From positions 62,001-126,000 of the forward strand of contig JAOZHY010000009.1 in assembly GCA_026014595.1 (NCBI GenBank): 64,000 bases of DNA. The letters run 5' to 3'. Every line of letters starts with the position of its first letter. The stretch's first letter is position 1. The stretch comes from Candidatus Bathyarchaeota archaeon. Its GTDB lineage: Archaea > Thermoproteota > Bathyarchaeia > Bathyarchaeales > Bathycorpusculaceae. A program made the position numbers and the translations under genes. This document shows, piece by piece, positions 35,398 to 43,099 of the stretch. The notes below the pieces were generated by a model. It had not been told where the DNA came from and did no database searches. It was given only the letters and a program-made list of their open reading frames with translations.

Positions 35398-35510
35398 TGG
35401 CGCCGGGGAAGGGACTCGAACCCCTGCGAGCCAAAGGCCCACTGGCTGGCTTGCCCACTATGCAAACTTGGATCTCGAGGCCAGCGCGATAACCACTCCG
35501 CCACCCCGGC
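35398..35510 (-). tRNA. tRNA-Ser (CGA) with intron
   Basis: Read on the minus strand the acceptor stem is GCCGGGG/CCCCGGC, the discriminator is G and CCA is encoded. The T arm is AGGGG-TTCGAGT-CCCTT. A long variable arm (GGGCC/GGCTC) marks a class II tRNA, and anticodon CGA gives serine. The anticodon stem CTGGC pairs with GCCAG only after removing a 22-nt intron at 35452-35473. The junction fits a bulge-helix-bulge: helix CTCG/TGGG with 3-nt bulges AG^A and CA^A. The intron lies at the canonical position 37/38. Confidence 0.93.
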
Positions 35511-35548
35511 TTGACTAGGAGAGTTGCAAGCGGGTCTAAAAGAGTTTT

Positions 35549-36367
35549 TCATTTCGAAGTTAGAAGCGAAGGGTAAAGCCAGCGCTTCTTACTCTTTCTT
35601 TTCTTAGCGTCCCATTCGTTGAGTATTTTTACGGCTTCGTTGGCGATTTTTATGGCGCTTTCTTCGCCCGCACCTGCCTTAAACTCACCTGTGAAGTGAC
35701 TGTTATAAACTGCCAGCACTGCGCCCGCACGAAGCCCGAAGAGACTGGCTAACGTGTAAAGGGTGGCTGTTTCCATTTCCACGTTCAGCACACTCGCCTT
35801 CTGTAACGTAGGCACCAGGTTTGACATTTCGCAGGTCTCGCACAGTCGGTTGGGACGATTTTGACCTGCGTAAAAGTCAGCGGTTGTCGCCGTTACGCCC
35901 ACATGATAGTTTGAGAGGCCTAGGTTTTCGGCTGCTTCAACGAGCGCCAACAACACCTCATAGTTTGCTGCCGCTGGATACTCAGGAATGATGTAGCAGT
36001 TGCTTGCGTAGTCTAGGCGCACGGCTGCGGAAGATATGATCACGTCGCCGCAGTTGATGCCAGGCTGTATAGCACCCGTGCTGCCTACCCGGATGAAAGT
36101 GCGCACGCCTATGTTGGCGGCTTCGTTGACAGCGATGGCCATGCAAGCCGGACCTATCCCGCTGGACAAGGCGGAGACAGAGACGCCCTTGTATTTGCCT
36201 GTGTAACTGCGAAATTCACGGTTGCTGGAAACCTCTTTCGCCGTGTCCCAGAAGCGGGCGATTCTTGGAACGCGGTCAGGGTCACCGGGCACCAGAAGCG
36301 TCTCAGCTAAGTCGCCTCGTGCGCAGGCTATGTGGTACTGTTTACCATTGGAAGACTTTGCGTGCAC
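35549..36367 (-). CDS. Uridine phosphorylase/purine nucleoside phosphorylase family
   Basis: About 272 residues of the NP-I nucleoside phosphorylase family. The phosphate site is in VPGDPDRVPRIARFWD, with RVGSTGAIQPG and the ribose/base segment SVLNVEMETATLYTLA. It cleaves nucleosides to free base and ribose-1-phosphate for salvage. The frame is open to a TTG at 36409, but a TATA-like GTTAAATCC at about 36400-36410 would place the transcript start near 36380 and favour GTG at 36367, with GGGTGGTG as ribosome-binding site. GTGs at 36376 and 36379 are alternatives. Copy 3 of the dispersed element lies upstream. Confidence 0.88.
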   Translation of the reverse strand: MHAKSSNGKQYHIACARGDLAETLLVPGDPDRVPRIARFWDTAKEVSSNREFRSYTGKYKGVSVSALSSGIGPACMAIAVNEAANIGVRTFIRVGSTGAIQPGINCGDVIISSAAVRLDYASNCYIIPEYPAAANYEVLLALVEAAENLGLSNYHVGVTATTADFYAGQNRPNRLCETCEMSNLVPTLQKASVLNVEMETATLYTLASLFGLRAGAVLAVYNSHFTGEFKAGAGEESAIKIANEAVKILNEWDAKKRKSKKRWLYPSLLTSK

Positions 36368-36480
36368 ATGCTTCACCACCCTTACGTATGGCAGCAGGGG
36401 ATTTAACAATGACGCCCAGTCCTACAAGTGGCATGTACGTGGTAAAACGCTCCTTCCAGCCTCACGCTGGCAGCGCAGAA

Positions 36481-36529
36481 GCTATTTGGCACCTATTAGC
36501 GGTTCGTTGCAGAAACCTATAGAGGGGGC
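36481..36529 (-). repeat. Dispersed intergenic element, copy 3 (upstream of the phosphorylase)
   Basis: In inverted orientation this 49-bp stretch keeps the core pattern of the copies at 17581 and 62841: CCTCTATAGGTTTCTGCA, then GAACC, then CTAATAGGTGCCAAATAG. One base is inserted after CTATAG. It is on the same strand as the downstream phosphorylase gene and about 110 bp before its start, as for the other copies. Confidence 0.7.
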
Positions 36530-36664
36530 TATCGCTATTGGCGCAGAAAACAGCCAAACCATATTGAAAATGGGCTAAACTCATCAATTTATAATTCCTT
36601 TAACAAGGGGGTATAGACAAAGAAACATACGTCAGTTCAGCCTCAGTTATGGAGGAAAAGTAAG

Positions 36665-37654
36665 TCATACAACTAGGTCCGCCAAGTCCACACTGTGCTC
36701 ATAAATCTGCCTCAGAAAAGATGCTGCAGCCAAGATCTGCGGCAATACCTCAACCTGTTGCTCCTTCGCAACCTTCTCGATGTTCACGAACACGGGTTCA
36801 ATCTTCTCGCTCATTTTCCGGACGTTTTCAGCCAAAGCTATGTCCTTGTTAACGAAGGCTTTCAGCGCCTGTTCATGAGCTTCATAGCATACAGCCTGCA
36901 AACCAGCCAGCAGCCGCTGCAGTTCTTCAGAAGGCTTGACCCCATTAAGCTCTACAGTTTTGGTAGCTACCTGCACACAAGCGTCCCCGATAGCCTCAAT
37001 CAAACTCGCAGCCAAACGGTAGTCCACACATTCTATCGCAGTTAACCCTAGCTTGTCACTTAAGCGAGGATTCTGAATAATCGTACGTAGAATGCGCACC
37101 AACAAGAAATAAAGCCTGTTGCTCTCGTCATCTCGAGCTATAACGCTCTTAGCCAACTGCACGTCGCCGTTGATAAAAGAGTTCGCTGCGTCACGATTCA
37201 TTCCGCTGACTATAGCGTAATTTCGCCGCAAAATCTTCTCGGGCGGAAAACCAGAAGGCTCCAGCAAAGATTGCAAAACTATCTGATTGTAACTTTCCTC
37301 AACAATCTCCAACCCTATCAAAGAGCCCACAGCATCCTTAACAAGGTTCCTAACCTCAAAATCGATGCGGTCCTTTGCCTCGATGCGAATCATGTCAAAG
37401 CCTAAAAGATAACGTCCTATAATCTCACGCCGCAGGTACGGGCCAGCGTTTAAAGTCACAACTTTAGGCTGCTGCTCAGCATTATATTTTGGATCAACGA
37501 AGAGTTTGCCATCGGTAGTTTCATCAAGAGCCACCAAACTGCCTTTCTTCAAACCGTGAAGCTCAGCCCAAGACCTGGGCAAGCAAACAAAAAAAGTGCC
37601 AGTGCGTGTGCGCTGCACCTTCCGCAAATCACCCATTACAACTACCTCAGCCAA
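36665..37654 (-). CDS. AbrB-PhoU domain regulator
   Basis: A 329-residue protein. The N-terminus (GDLRKVQRTRTGTFFVCLPRSWAELHGLKKGSLV) is a SpoVT/AbrB DNA-binding domain, and the rest has two PhoU-like helical repeats (DAANSFINGDVQLAKSVIARDDESNRLYFLLVR, then AHEQALKAFVNKDIALAENVRKM). The family is annotated as phosphate-uptake regulator in archaea, and the helical bundle binds metal clusters. No pst phosphate transporter genes are nearby. The Met seven codons in (37636) is a possible start. Confidence 0.88.
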   Translation of the reverse strand: MAEVVVMGDLRKVQRTRTGTFFVCLPRSWAELHGLKKGSLVALDETTDGKLFVDPKYNAEQQPKVVTLNAGPYLRREIIGRYLLGFDMIRIEAKDRIDFEVRNLVKDAVGSLIGLEIVEESYNQIVLQSLLEPSGFPPEKILRRNYAIVSGMNRDAANSFINGDVQLAKSVIARDDESNRLYFLLVRILRTIIQNPRLSDKLGLTAIECVDYRLAASLIEAIGDACVQVATKTVELNGVKPSEELQRLLAGLQAVCYEAHEQALKAFVNKDIALAENVRKMSEKIEPVFVNIEKVAKEQQVEVLPQILAAASFLRQIYEHSVDLADLVV

Positions 37655-37924
37655 TTCAACCTACATATTTGAATTAACATATCTAAAAATCAAAGCAGCT
37701 ATATAAACCTGAACGCATATGATGGAATTTAAAGATAAATGTACAATCAACATGTTGAAAATTGCCCAGTCTACACCTACCCAGTCAAAAGTGAATAAAC
37801 TAATAGAGGAGAACACACATAGAACCAGCCACCGCCACGTGGTTGCTGTGCGGTAGTTACCAGCCACAAGAATGAAAAGAGAGCGAGTAAACAAATAAAC
37901 CAAAAAGAAGGAACGCCTTGAAGC

Positions 37925-39484
37925 ATGGATGAACAAGAAAGACTACAGAAAGCCGTTGAAACAACGATTGCAGCAGGATATCAATTAAACAGAGAAGCTT
38001 TTGAACTCTTACGCTCAGCTGCAGCCATCAGCGACCCAAATGCGATAATAAACAATGCGCTGCAAAGAATAGAGGAGTTGGACGAAAAACCAATATTCAT
38101 AGACAGAAACTTCCTGGAAACGCTCCTAAAACAGTCAGAACCCGAAGAAGCCCAAGTTCAGACGCCACCTCAAGAGAAAGAAACAGCAGAAATCCCAGAA
38201 ACACGCGTAACCGAAGGCGGAAGCACTTTTCACCCTTACGCAAAGGATGTAGAGGCAAAAATCACCATAATAGAAGACCCTACAGGAAAGCTTAGCTCCA
38301 ACGGAACCATCGAGGAATACCTCCAATATTTTCAAGACAGGTTTAAACGAATTGAACGCCTCCTAAGGCAAAGAATTGACGTTAGAGCCGCAACTCCGAT
38401 AGCAGAGGCGCTGAAATCGGCAGCAAAGACAAAACTGAAGATAATCGGCATGGTCGCTGAAAAACGCGAAGCTAAGAAGCAGATGATGCTAATAATCGAG
38501 GATTTACAGGCAAGCGCCACGATTCTAATATCTCAAAATGCACCAGAAGAACTCCACAAAAAAGCCCGCAGTCTTATCCCCGACCAAGTTGTATGTGTAG
38601 CAGTCGTGAAGACAAGAAGCAACCTATTCCTAGCTGAGGACATAATCTTCCCAGAAGTAGGCCAAAAACCTCAACGCAGAGCCACCGAACCTGTTTACGC
38701 CGTGCTAACCTCAGACATCCATGTGGGAAGCACAAAATTCAACCGAGAAGCCTTCAACCGCTTCATCCTGTGGCTTAACGGCAAGTACGGAAACGAACAA
38801 ATGAAAGAGATAGCGGCACACGTGAAATACGTCTTAATCGCAGGCGACATCGTTGACGGCGTGGGAGTTTACCCCAACCAAATAGAGGAACTCGTAATAA
38901 AAGACGTCCACAAACAGTACAAGCTTGCCGCAAAGCTAATCGAGCAAATACCAGACTACATCGAAGTCGTAGTCTCTCCTGGAAACCATGACGCTGCAAG
39001 AAACGCGCTGCCTCAACCAGCGATCTCGGAGGATTTTCTAGGAACTCTTCAAGAGAAAAGAAAGATACATTCCCTTGGAAACCCCTGCCTAGTAAGCTTG
39101 CACAACGTAGAAGTTTTGATGTACCACGGCCGCAGCCTTGACGATGTCATAAGCTCAGTCCCAGGGCTAAACCATGAGCACCCTGAAAAAGCAATGAAAC
39201 TTCTGCTGCAGAGCCGCCATTTAGCTCCCTTGTACGGAGGAAAAACAATGCTATCTCCCGAAAACCGAGATTTCTTAGTCATGGACCGCGTTCCAGACAT
39301 CTTTCACTCCGGACACGTGCACGTAGTAGGCTACTGTAATTACCGAGGCGTGTTAGTCGTAAATTCAGGCGGCTGGCAGGAACAAACAGAGTACATGGAA
39401 AAGCTGGGGTTAATGCCAACGCCTGGAAAAGTGCCAGTTGTAAACTTGCAAACGCTGGAAACAACTATTCTGCCATTCATTTAG
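37925..39484 (+). CDS. polB: DNA polymerase D small subunit DP1
   Basis: A 519-residue exonuclease/regulatory subunit of the archaeal PolD replicase. After a low-complexity N-terminus (about 1-130) there is an OB fold, then the calcineurin-like phosphoesterase with SDIHVGS, IAGDIVDG, PGNHD and HSGHVHVVGY, all metal ligands intact, giving 3'-5' proofreading activity. Length is normal. It is followed convergently by orc1/cdc6, 58 bp away. Its partner DP2 is at 49609. Confidence 0.96.
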   Translation: MDEQERLQKAVETTIAAGYQLNREAFELLRSAAAISDPNAIINNALQRIEELDEKPIFIDRNFLETLLKQSEPEEAQVQTPPQEKETAEIPETRVTEGGSTFHPYAKDVEAKITIIEDPTGKLSSNGTIEEYLQYFQDRFKRIERLLRQRIDVRAATPIAEALKSAAKTKLKIIGMVAEKREAKKQMMLIIEDLQASATILISQNAPEELHKKARSLIPDQVVCVAVVKTRSNLFLAEDIIFPEVGQKPQRRATEPVYAVLTSDIHVGSTKFNREAFNRFILWLNGKYGNEQMKEIAAHVKYVLIAGDIVDGVGVYPNQIEELVIKDVHKQYKLAAKLIEQIPDYIEVVVSPGNHDAARNALPQPAISEDFLGTLQEKRKIHSLGNPCLVSLHNVEVLMYHGRSLDDVISSVPGLNHEHPEKAMKLLLQSRHLAPLYGGKTMLSPENRDFLVMDRVPDIFHSGHVHVVGYCNYRGVLVVNSGGWQEQTEYMEKLGLMPTPGKVPVVNLQTLETTILPFI

Positions 39485-39542
39485 AAACGCGTAAAATAAC
39501 AGGGCATCTCGCCCAGCCGCTTTTCAAGATTAACGCACCTTA

Positions 39543-40748
39543 TCAAGCCTTGTCAAAAATATGCCCCAGCCTTGCATCGCTGCTGAAGACTTCTTTGACC
39601 AAAGCACGGGATATCTCCAGTCTTATCTTCTTGGTGCGACCGTAACGCCCCATGCTCACAACCTTCGCGTTTAGCAGCCCCATTGCATCAAGTTCATTAA
39701 CCAGAGTGCCTAAACGCCTTTGAGTGAGAAGCCCAGCGCCTAATTCATCGCAAAGTTTGTTGTAAACATCGTATATTTCGCCGGTTGTGGCAGTTGACTT
39801 GCCTAAGCGGTAAACGCTTAAAAGCACCAACTTAGAATGGAGAGTGAGATTCTTTAGCGCTTCCATCACTCTATCATGCTCTATGTGTTTTTCCGCCTCC
39901 TTGACGTGCTCTTCCGTAACCATTTTAGCGCCTTGGCGTTCCGCGATTTCACCCGCAACCCGTAACAAATCTAAAGCCCGCCTCGCATCTCCATGCTCCG
40001 CGGCAGCCAAAGCAGAACAAATACTTAAAGCGGCATCAGACAAGGAACCTTCATAAAAAGAAATCTTGGAACGTTCAAGAAGAATGTTCCTCAACTCACT
40101 TGCATCATACGGTCTAAAAACTAGTTCTTCCTCGCTTAACGAACTGAAAACGCGTGGATCAAGAAACTCTTTCAACCGAAGATCATTGGAAATGCCTATG
40201 ATTGAAACCTTGCTCTTGGCGAGCGTTTCATTTATCCGGGTCAACTCATACAGAAGGCCATCGCCTCGGTTTTTAATCAAAGCGTCTACTTCGTCTAAAA
40301 CCACAATGAAAATTGTCCGTGTGGCATCAAGACTGTTGCGGAATCTATCGAACACTTCGCCAACGGACAATCCGGTGAATGGGATAGCTGCTCCCAAACT
40401 TTGGCTTAGACTCGCGAACACGCGATATTCTGACCCTGTCATTCGACAGTTCACATAACAAAATTTGACTGGTGAGCCGTACTCTTTTGCTTTAAACTCT
40501 AAGTGGCTTAGAACATACTTTGTTACAGCGGTTTTACCGGTTCCAGTTTTGCCGTAGATAAAAATGTTTGAGCATCGTGCGTCCTTTAAAACTGGTGCGA
40601 CTGTTTCGCCAAGAAGCCTTATCTGTTCCTCTCGGTGAGGTAGTTTTTCAGGAAGGTAATCATGCCTTAAGGCTTCTCGATCTTTGAACAGTCTAGTGCC
40701 ATTGACAAACTTGTCGAATACGCTGTCGAGTATATTTGAGTCCCCCAT
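39543..40748 (-). CDS. cdc6: Orc1/Cdc6 origin-binding protein
   Basis: A 401-residue initiator. The AAA+ core has IFIYGKTGTGKTAVTKYV and the Walker B VLDEVDAL, with sensor region IGISNDLRL and sensor 2 in GDARRALDLL. The C-terminal winged helix (TGEIYDVYNKLCDELGAGLLTQRRLGTLVNELD) binds origin repeats. A longer open frame reaches 40907, but its 53 extra residues run through an origin-type repeat, so the ATG at 40748 (MGDSNILDSVFDKFV) is the start. Origin repeats lie just upstream, as usual for archaeal cdc6 genes next to their own origin. Confidence 0.96.
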   Translation of the reverse strand: MGDSNILDSVFDKFVNGTRLFKDREALRHDYLPEKLPHREEQIRLLGETVAPVLKDARCSNIFIYGKTGTGKTAVTKYVLSHLEFKAKEYGSPVKFCYVNCRMTGSEYRVFASLSQSLGAAIPFTGLSVGEVFDRFRNSLDATRTIFIVVLDEVDALIKNRGDGLLYELTRINETLAKSKVSIIGISNDLRLKEFLDPRVFSSLSEEELVFRPYDASELRNILLERSKISFYEGSLSDAALSICSALAAAEHGDARRALDLLRVAGEIAERQGAKMVTEEHVKEAEKHIEHDRVMEALKNLTLHSKLVLLSVYRLGKSTATTGEIYDVYNKLCDELGAGLLTQRRLGTLVNELDAMGLLNAKVVSMGRYGRTKKIRLEISRALVKEVFSSDARLGHIFDKA

Positions 40749-40900
40749 TGTATTTGCCCTTCTCCTATTTTCAGAGGCACCACCGTTATTTCTGGTGGAG
40801 CAGATAAAGGGCACAGTACAAAAAAATAGTTTCGAAGCATAATATTCTTGCAGAATATCAGTAACTTTGTGTGGAAAGCAAATAATGAAGGGAAACGCCC

Positions 40901-40922
40901 ACCCCAAGGTTTCTACTGGAAA
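40901..40922 (-). repeat. Origin recognition box 1
   Basis: On the minus strand TTTCCAGTAGAAACC, then TTGGGGT, matching the archaeal ORB consensus of a TTCCAGTGGAAAC core and a G-run. Confidence 0.8.
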
Positions 40923-41088
40923 TATACTTTAATCATAAAAGCAATATTGATTTCCTTTTTCTGGAAATATACTCTGAATGTTAAATAACGTTAACGATAT
41001 AAGAATTATTACATAAAAGAAATTAGATAATCAAATAAACAGATTTTTTGCCATACTCTTACTAAAATAGCGGCATTATATCTCGATA

Positions 41089-41105
41089 GGAAACAGAGGG
41101 GTGCC
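41089..41105 (+). repeat. Origin recognition box 2 (opposite orientation)
   Basis: GGAAACAGAGGGGTGCC on the plus strand, the mini-ORB pattern with the same GAAAC-3nt-GGGG spacing as box 1. Confidence 0.7.
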
Positions 41106-41326
41106 AGTGTTTGTTATGATGTTTTTGATATGCTTATGCTTTTTGTATACACTTTCAAGGTCAAGATATCTTACAGTAAATAATTATTGTCCAGCTTTTT
41201 CGCTAATCCGCTTCTCTTCCTTCACATATCTGTGAATCCATTGTGAATTTACATAAAAATCTACGTTTTGCTGTTACTATTTCCTAAAATTTACTCTCTT
41301 CTTGTTCCTTTTCTGTGAAAGAGACA

Positions 41327-41348
41327 CCCCTAAACTTCTACTGGAAAG
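41327..41348 (-). repeat. Origin recognition box 3
   Basis: On the minus strand TTTCCAGTAGAAGTTTAGGGGT; it differs from box 1 at a few positions and shares TTTCCAGTAGAA and the GGGGT end. Confidence 0.75.
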
Positions 41349-41544
41349 AGTGAACAAGGCAAAGCTTGTCATTAATTATTCAATCCAAATTCATGTGAAA
41401 CATGTTACTGCGAAAAAATGGAAATTTTAGGCGCTTTCGCCTTTTACTCAATAATACTGCCTTTTTGCAAATTCTTCTTTCACCATAACAGCTATAAGTT
41501 GTGAAGTGTAAAGCTTGTGAACACCGCTTTAGGTGCGCACCGCA

Positions 41545-41976
41545 ATGCCGGCTCGAAAAATGCGCGTAGAGCTCTTCGATAGTGAAGGCAATCGCTACAC
41601 TATTGCGTTCGAAGGGCAAATAACGAGAGAAAAAGCACTACACTTGCTAGATCTTGTAGAATTGTTAGGCGGAATGCCGGCTGAAGGAGCAAATTCAACT
41701 ACCGCAAGCCCGGTTAAGAGTAATAGTTTTTCAAGGTTCGAAAAGGTTACTCTACTTATCCAGAAGAATTTTCCGCTGATTTGGTTCTCCTCTAAAGATG
41801 TTCAATCCATCTATGAACAGGAGTTTAAGGAACCCATCAGCCTTAGCACTGTTTCCACATATCTTGCCCGAATGACTTCTAGAGGGATGCTTCTAAGGAG
41901 CGGTGGAGCCAACAACTTGAAGTACAAGGTGGTATCTAATGTTCCTCAAGCAGCGGTGAAACAGCGCTTGCGGTAA
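41545..41976 (+). CDS. Winged-helix-like hypothetical protein beside the origin
   Basis: A 143-residue protein. The N-terminal part (VELFDSEGNRYTIAFEGQITREKALHLLDLVELLG) is beta-rich followed by a helix, and the C-terminal half (SKDVQSIYEQEFKEPISLSTVSTYLARMTSRGMLLRSG) is a winged helix. The frame also opens at a GTG at 41533, but AGGTG at 41531-41535 is correctly spaced for the ATG at 41545. A TATA-like GCTATAAG lies near 41491. Its position between oriC and nurA-herA is suggestive, but its function is unknown. Confidence 0.75.
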   Translation: MPARKMRVELFDSEGNRYTIAFEGQITREKALHLLDLVELLGGMPAEGANSTTASPVKSNSFSRFEKVTLLIQKNFPLIWFSSKDVQSIYEQEFKEPISLSTVSTYLARMTSRGMLLRSGGANNLKYKVVSNVPQAAVKQRLR

Positions 41977-42082
41977 TACCTCTAATAACATTTATAGTTG
42001 GCTATAAATTTTCTCTTTTTCGGTGAAAAACATAAAACCTTCTAAAGCGTAAAAAGAATACAACCTACACCGGGGTCTGCTG

Positions 42083-43099
42083 ATGAGCAATATTCCGTTA
42101 GATTTCGCAGATATGGAAATGAAGCTAAAATGCTACGTTGATAGAGGCAAAGTTGCTGGCGGAGTTGAAGTTAGAACGGAACCTTTAATTGCTGTCAAGC
42201 CTGATGTGTCGCTGATCAAACCCCTAAGAAGAGTTAACTTTCACGACGGATGTTTTATGGCTGTCGACTGCTCAACCCGCGCTCTAAAAAGAGCCAACAA
42301 TTGGGGAATCTACTTGATGCGTGCCGCATGCGCTACGGTTAAAGGGCGTTCAGTTGACTGGAATTATTCCGAGAGAATATGCACTGTTGTTGGGGATGCC
42401 CATGTACGTAGGAGTTATCTACAGGATTTTCGAATCGAACTTGAAAGCCAGGTGGCTCTGAGGGCGCTCAACGAAGCGCTTTCTGGCTCTTACTACGTAC
42501 ATGGCGATGTACGTAGTATGTATCTACTTTTAGACGGCGGCGGGTACTTCGGTGGAGAAAGGAAGTTCCGTGTGTCTCTTTATGAAGAATGCGAGAAAAA
42601 TGGAGTAAGGCTTTTGGCAATTAGCAAAAACTCTCCGTCTTTACATGATGAAAAGGGAAGGGATTTAGTGGCTACTACGTACATGATGGCTCCTTACGAT
42701 ATCTGGGTTTACTATCCAGTGAGGAAAGCTGACAAGGACAAAAGCCTCTATGGAGACATAACCATCGTGAAGTTGTGCGCCGAGAGCTCACACGTTTTTC
42801 GCTGTGACATAATGGATTACCTTACTCAACAAGACATCAGCGAGTTGCTCTCGCCCTTAACCAGCGTGTCCGAAGACCCCAGATGTGTCGGCTATCCTAT
42901 AAGCCTTTATTTAGCGCATGAATTTTCTGCACCTTCCGACTCGATGCTGCTCTCTTATCACGATCAGATTGAGGAGAAACTGGCCGCAGCAGGCCTTCTA
43001 GATGCTCTGAGAAGTGAAGAGCGCTCATGCAGTTTCGCAGATGAAATTCACGGTGTGAAACATGCTTTTGAATGGGAGTGGTGGAATGACCAATACTAA
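42083..43099 (+). CDS. nurA: NurA domain nuclease
   Basis: A 338-residue 5'-3' nuclease that partners HerA in DNA end resection with Mre11-Rad50. NurA motifs are FMAVDCSTRALKR (motif I, near residue 60), LLLDGGGYFGG, the AISKNSPSLHD segment and the C-terminal GYPISLYLAHEFS. Motif I keeps its Asp. The gene overlaps herA by 14 bp and they form an operon. An exact 28-bp inverted repeat lies inside the coding region at 42491-42518. Confidence 0.92.
   Translation: MSNIPLDFADMEMKLKCYVDRGKVAGGVEVRTEPLIAVKPDVSLIKPLRRVNFHDGCFMAVDCSTRALKRANNWGIYLMRAACATVKGRSVDWNYSERICTVVGDAHVRRSYLQDFRIELESQVALRALNEALSGSYYVHGDVRSMYLLLDGGGYFGGERKFRVSLYEECEKNGVRLLAISKNSPSLHDEKGRDLVATTYMMAPYDIWVYYPVRKADKDKSLYGDITIVKLCAESSHVFRCDIMDYLTQQDISELLSPLTSVSEDPRCVGYPISLYLAHEFSAPSDSMLLSYHDQIEEKLAAAGLLDALRSEERSCSFADEIHGVKHAFEWEWWNDQY
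42491..42518. repeat. Perfect inverted repeat of TACTACGTACAT within nurA
   Basis: The 12-mer TACTACGTACAT at 42491-42502 is followed by GGCG and then its exact complement ATGTACGTAGTA at 42507-42518. Further exact copies of the 12-mer lie at 25304 (complement), 42673 and 45485, and a 10-bp copy at 42402. In the coding frame the stretch encodes YYVHGDVRSM. Confidence 0.8.

Larger units (their letters stand above)
40749..41544. other. Probable replication origin (oriC)
   Basis: About 800 bp, strongly A/T-rich, between cdc6 and a rightward gene. Three ORB-like sites are seen: 40901-40922 and 41327-41348 share ACCCC-NNN-NNTTCTACTGGAAA in the same orientation, and 41089-41105 is GGAAACAGAGGGGTGCC in the opposite orientation. 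A weaker site lies at 40783-40799, by the cdc6 start, and a CTGGAAATATACT half-site occurs twice (40916, 40961). Known archaeal ORBs read roughly TTCCAGTGGAAAC followed by a G-run. No supported gene lies here. The function is inferred. Confidence 0.8.

Noticed and set aside
35336-35518. Open frame over the tRNA gene
   Set aside because: It is a chance frame across a tRNA and its flanks.
37661-37936. Open frame of 91 codons upstream of DP1 on the minus strand
   Set aside because: It overlaps the DP1 start and the AbrB-PhoU promoter area, and shows no domain or ribosome-binding site.
40749-40907. N-terminal extension of cdc6 by 53 residues
   Set aside because: The extension runs through an origin repeat and does not resemble Orc1/Cdc6; the ATG at 40748 is preferred.
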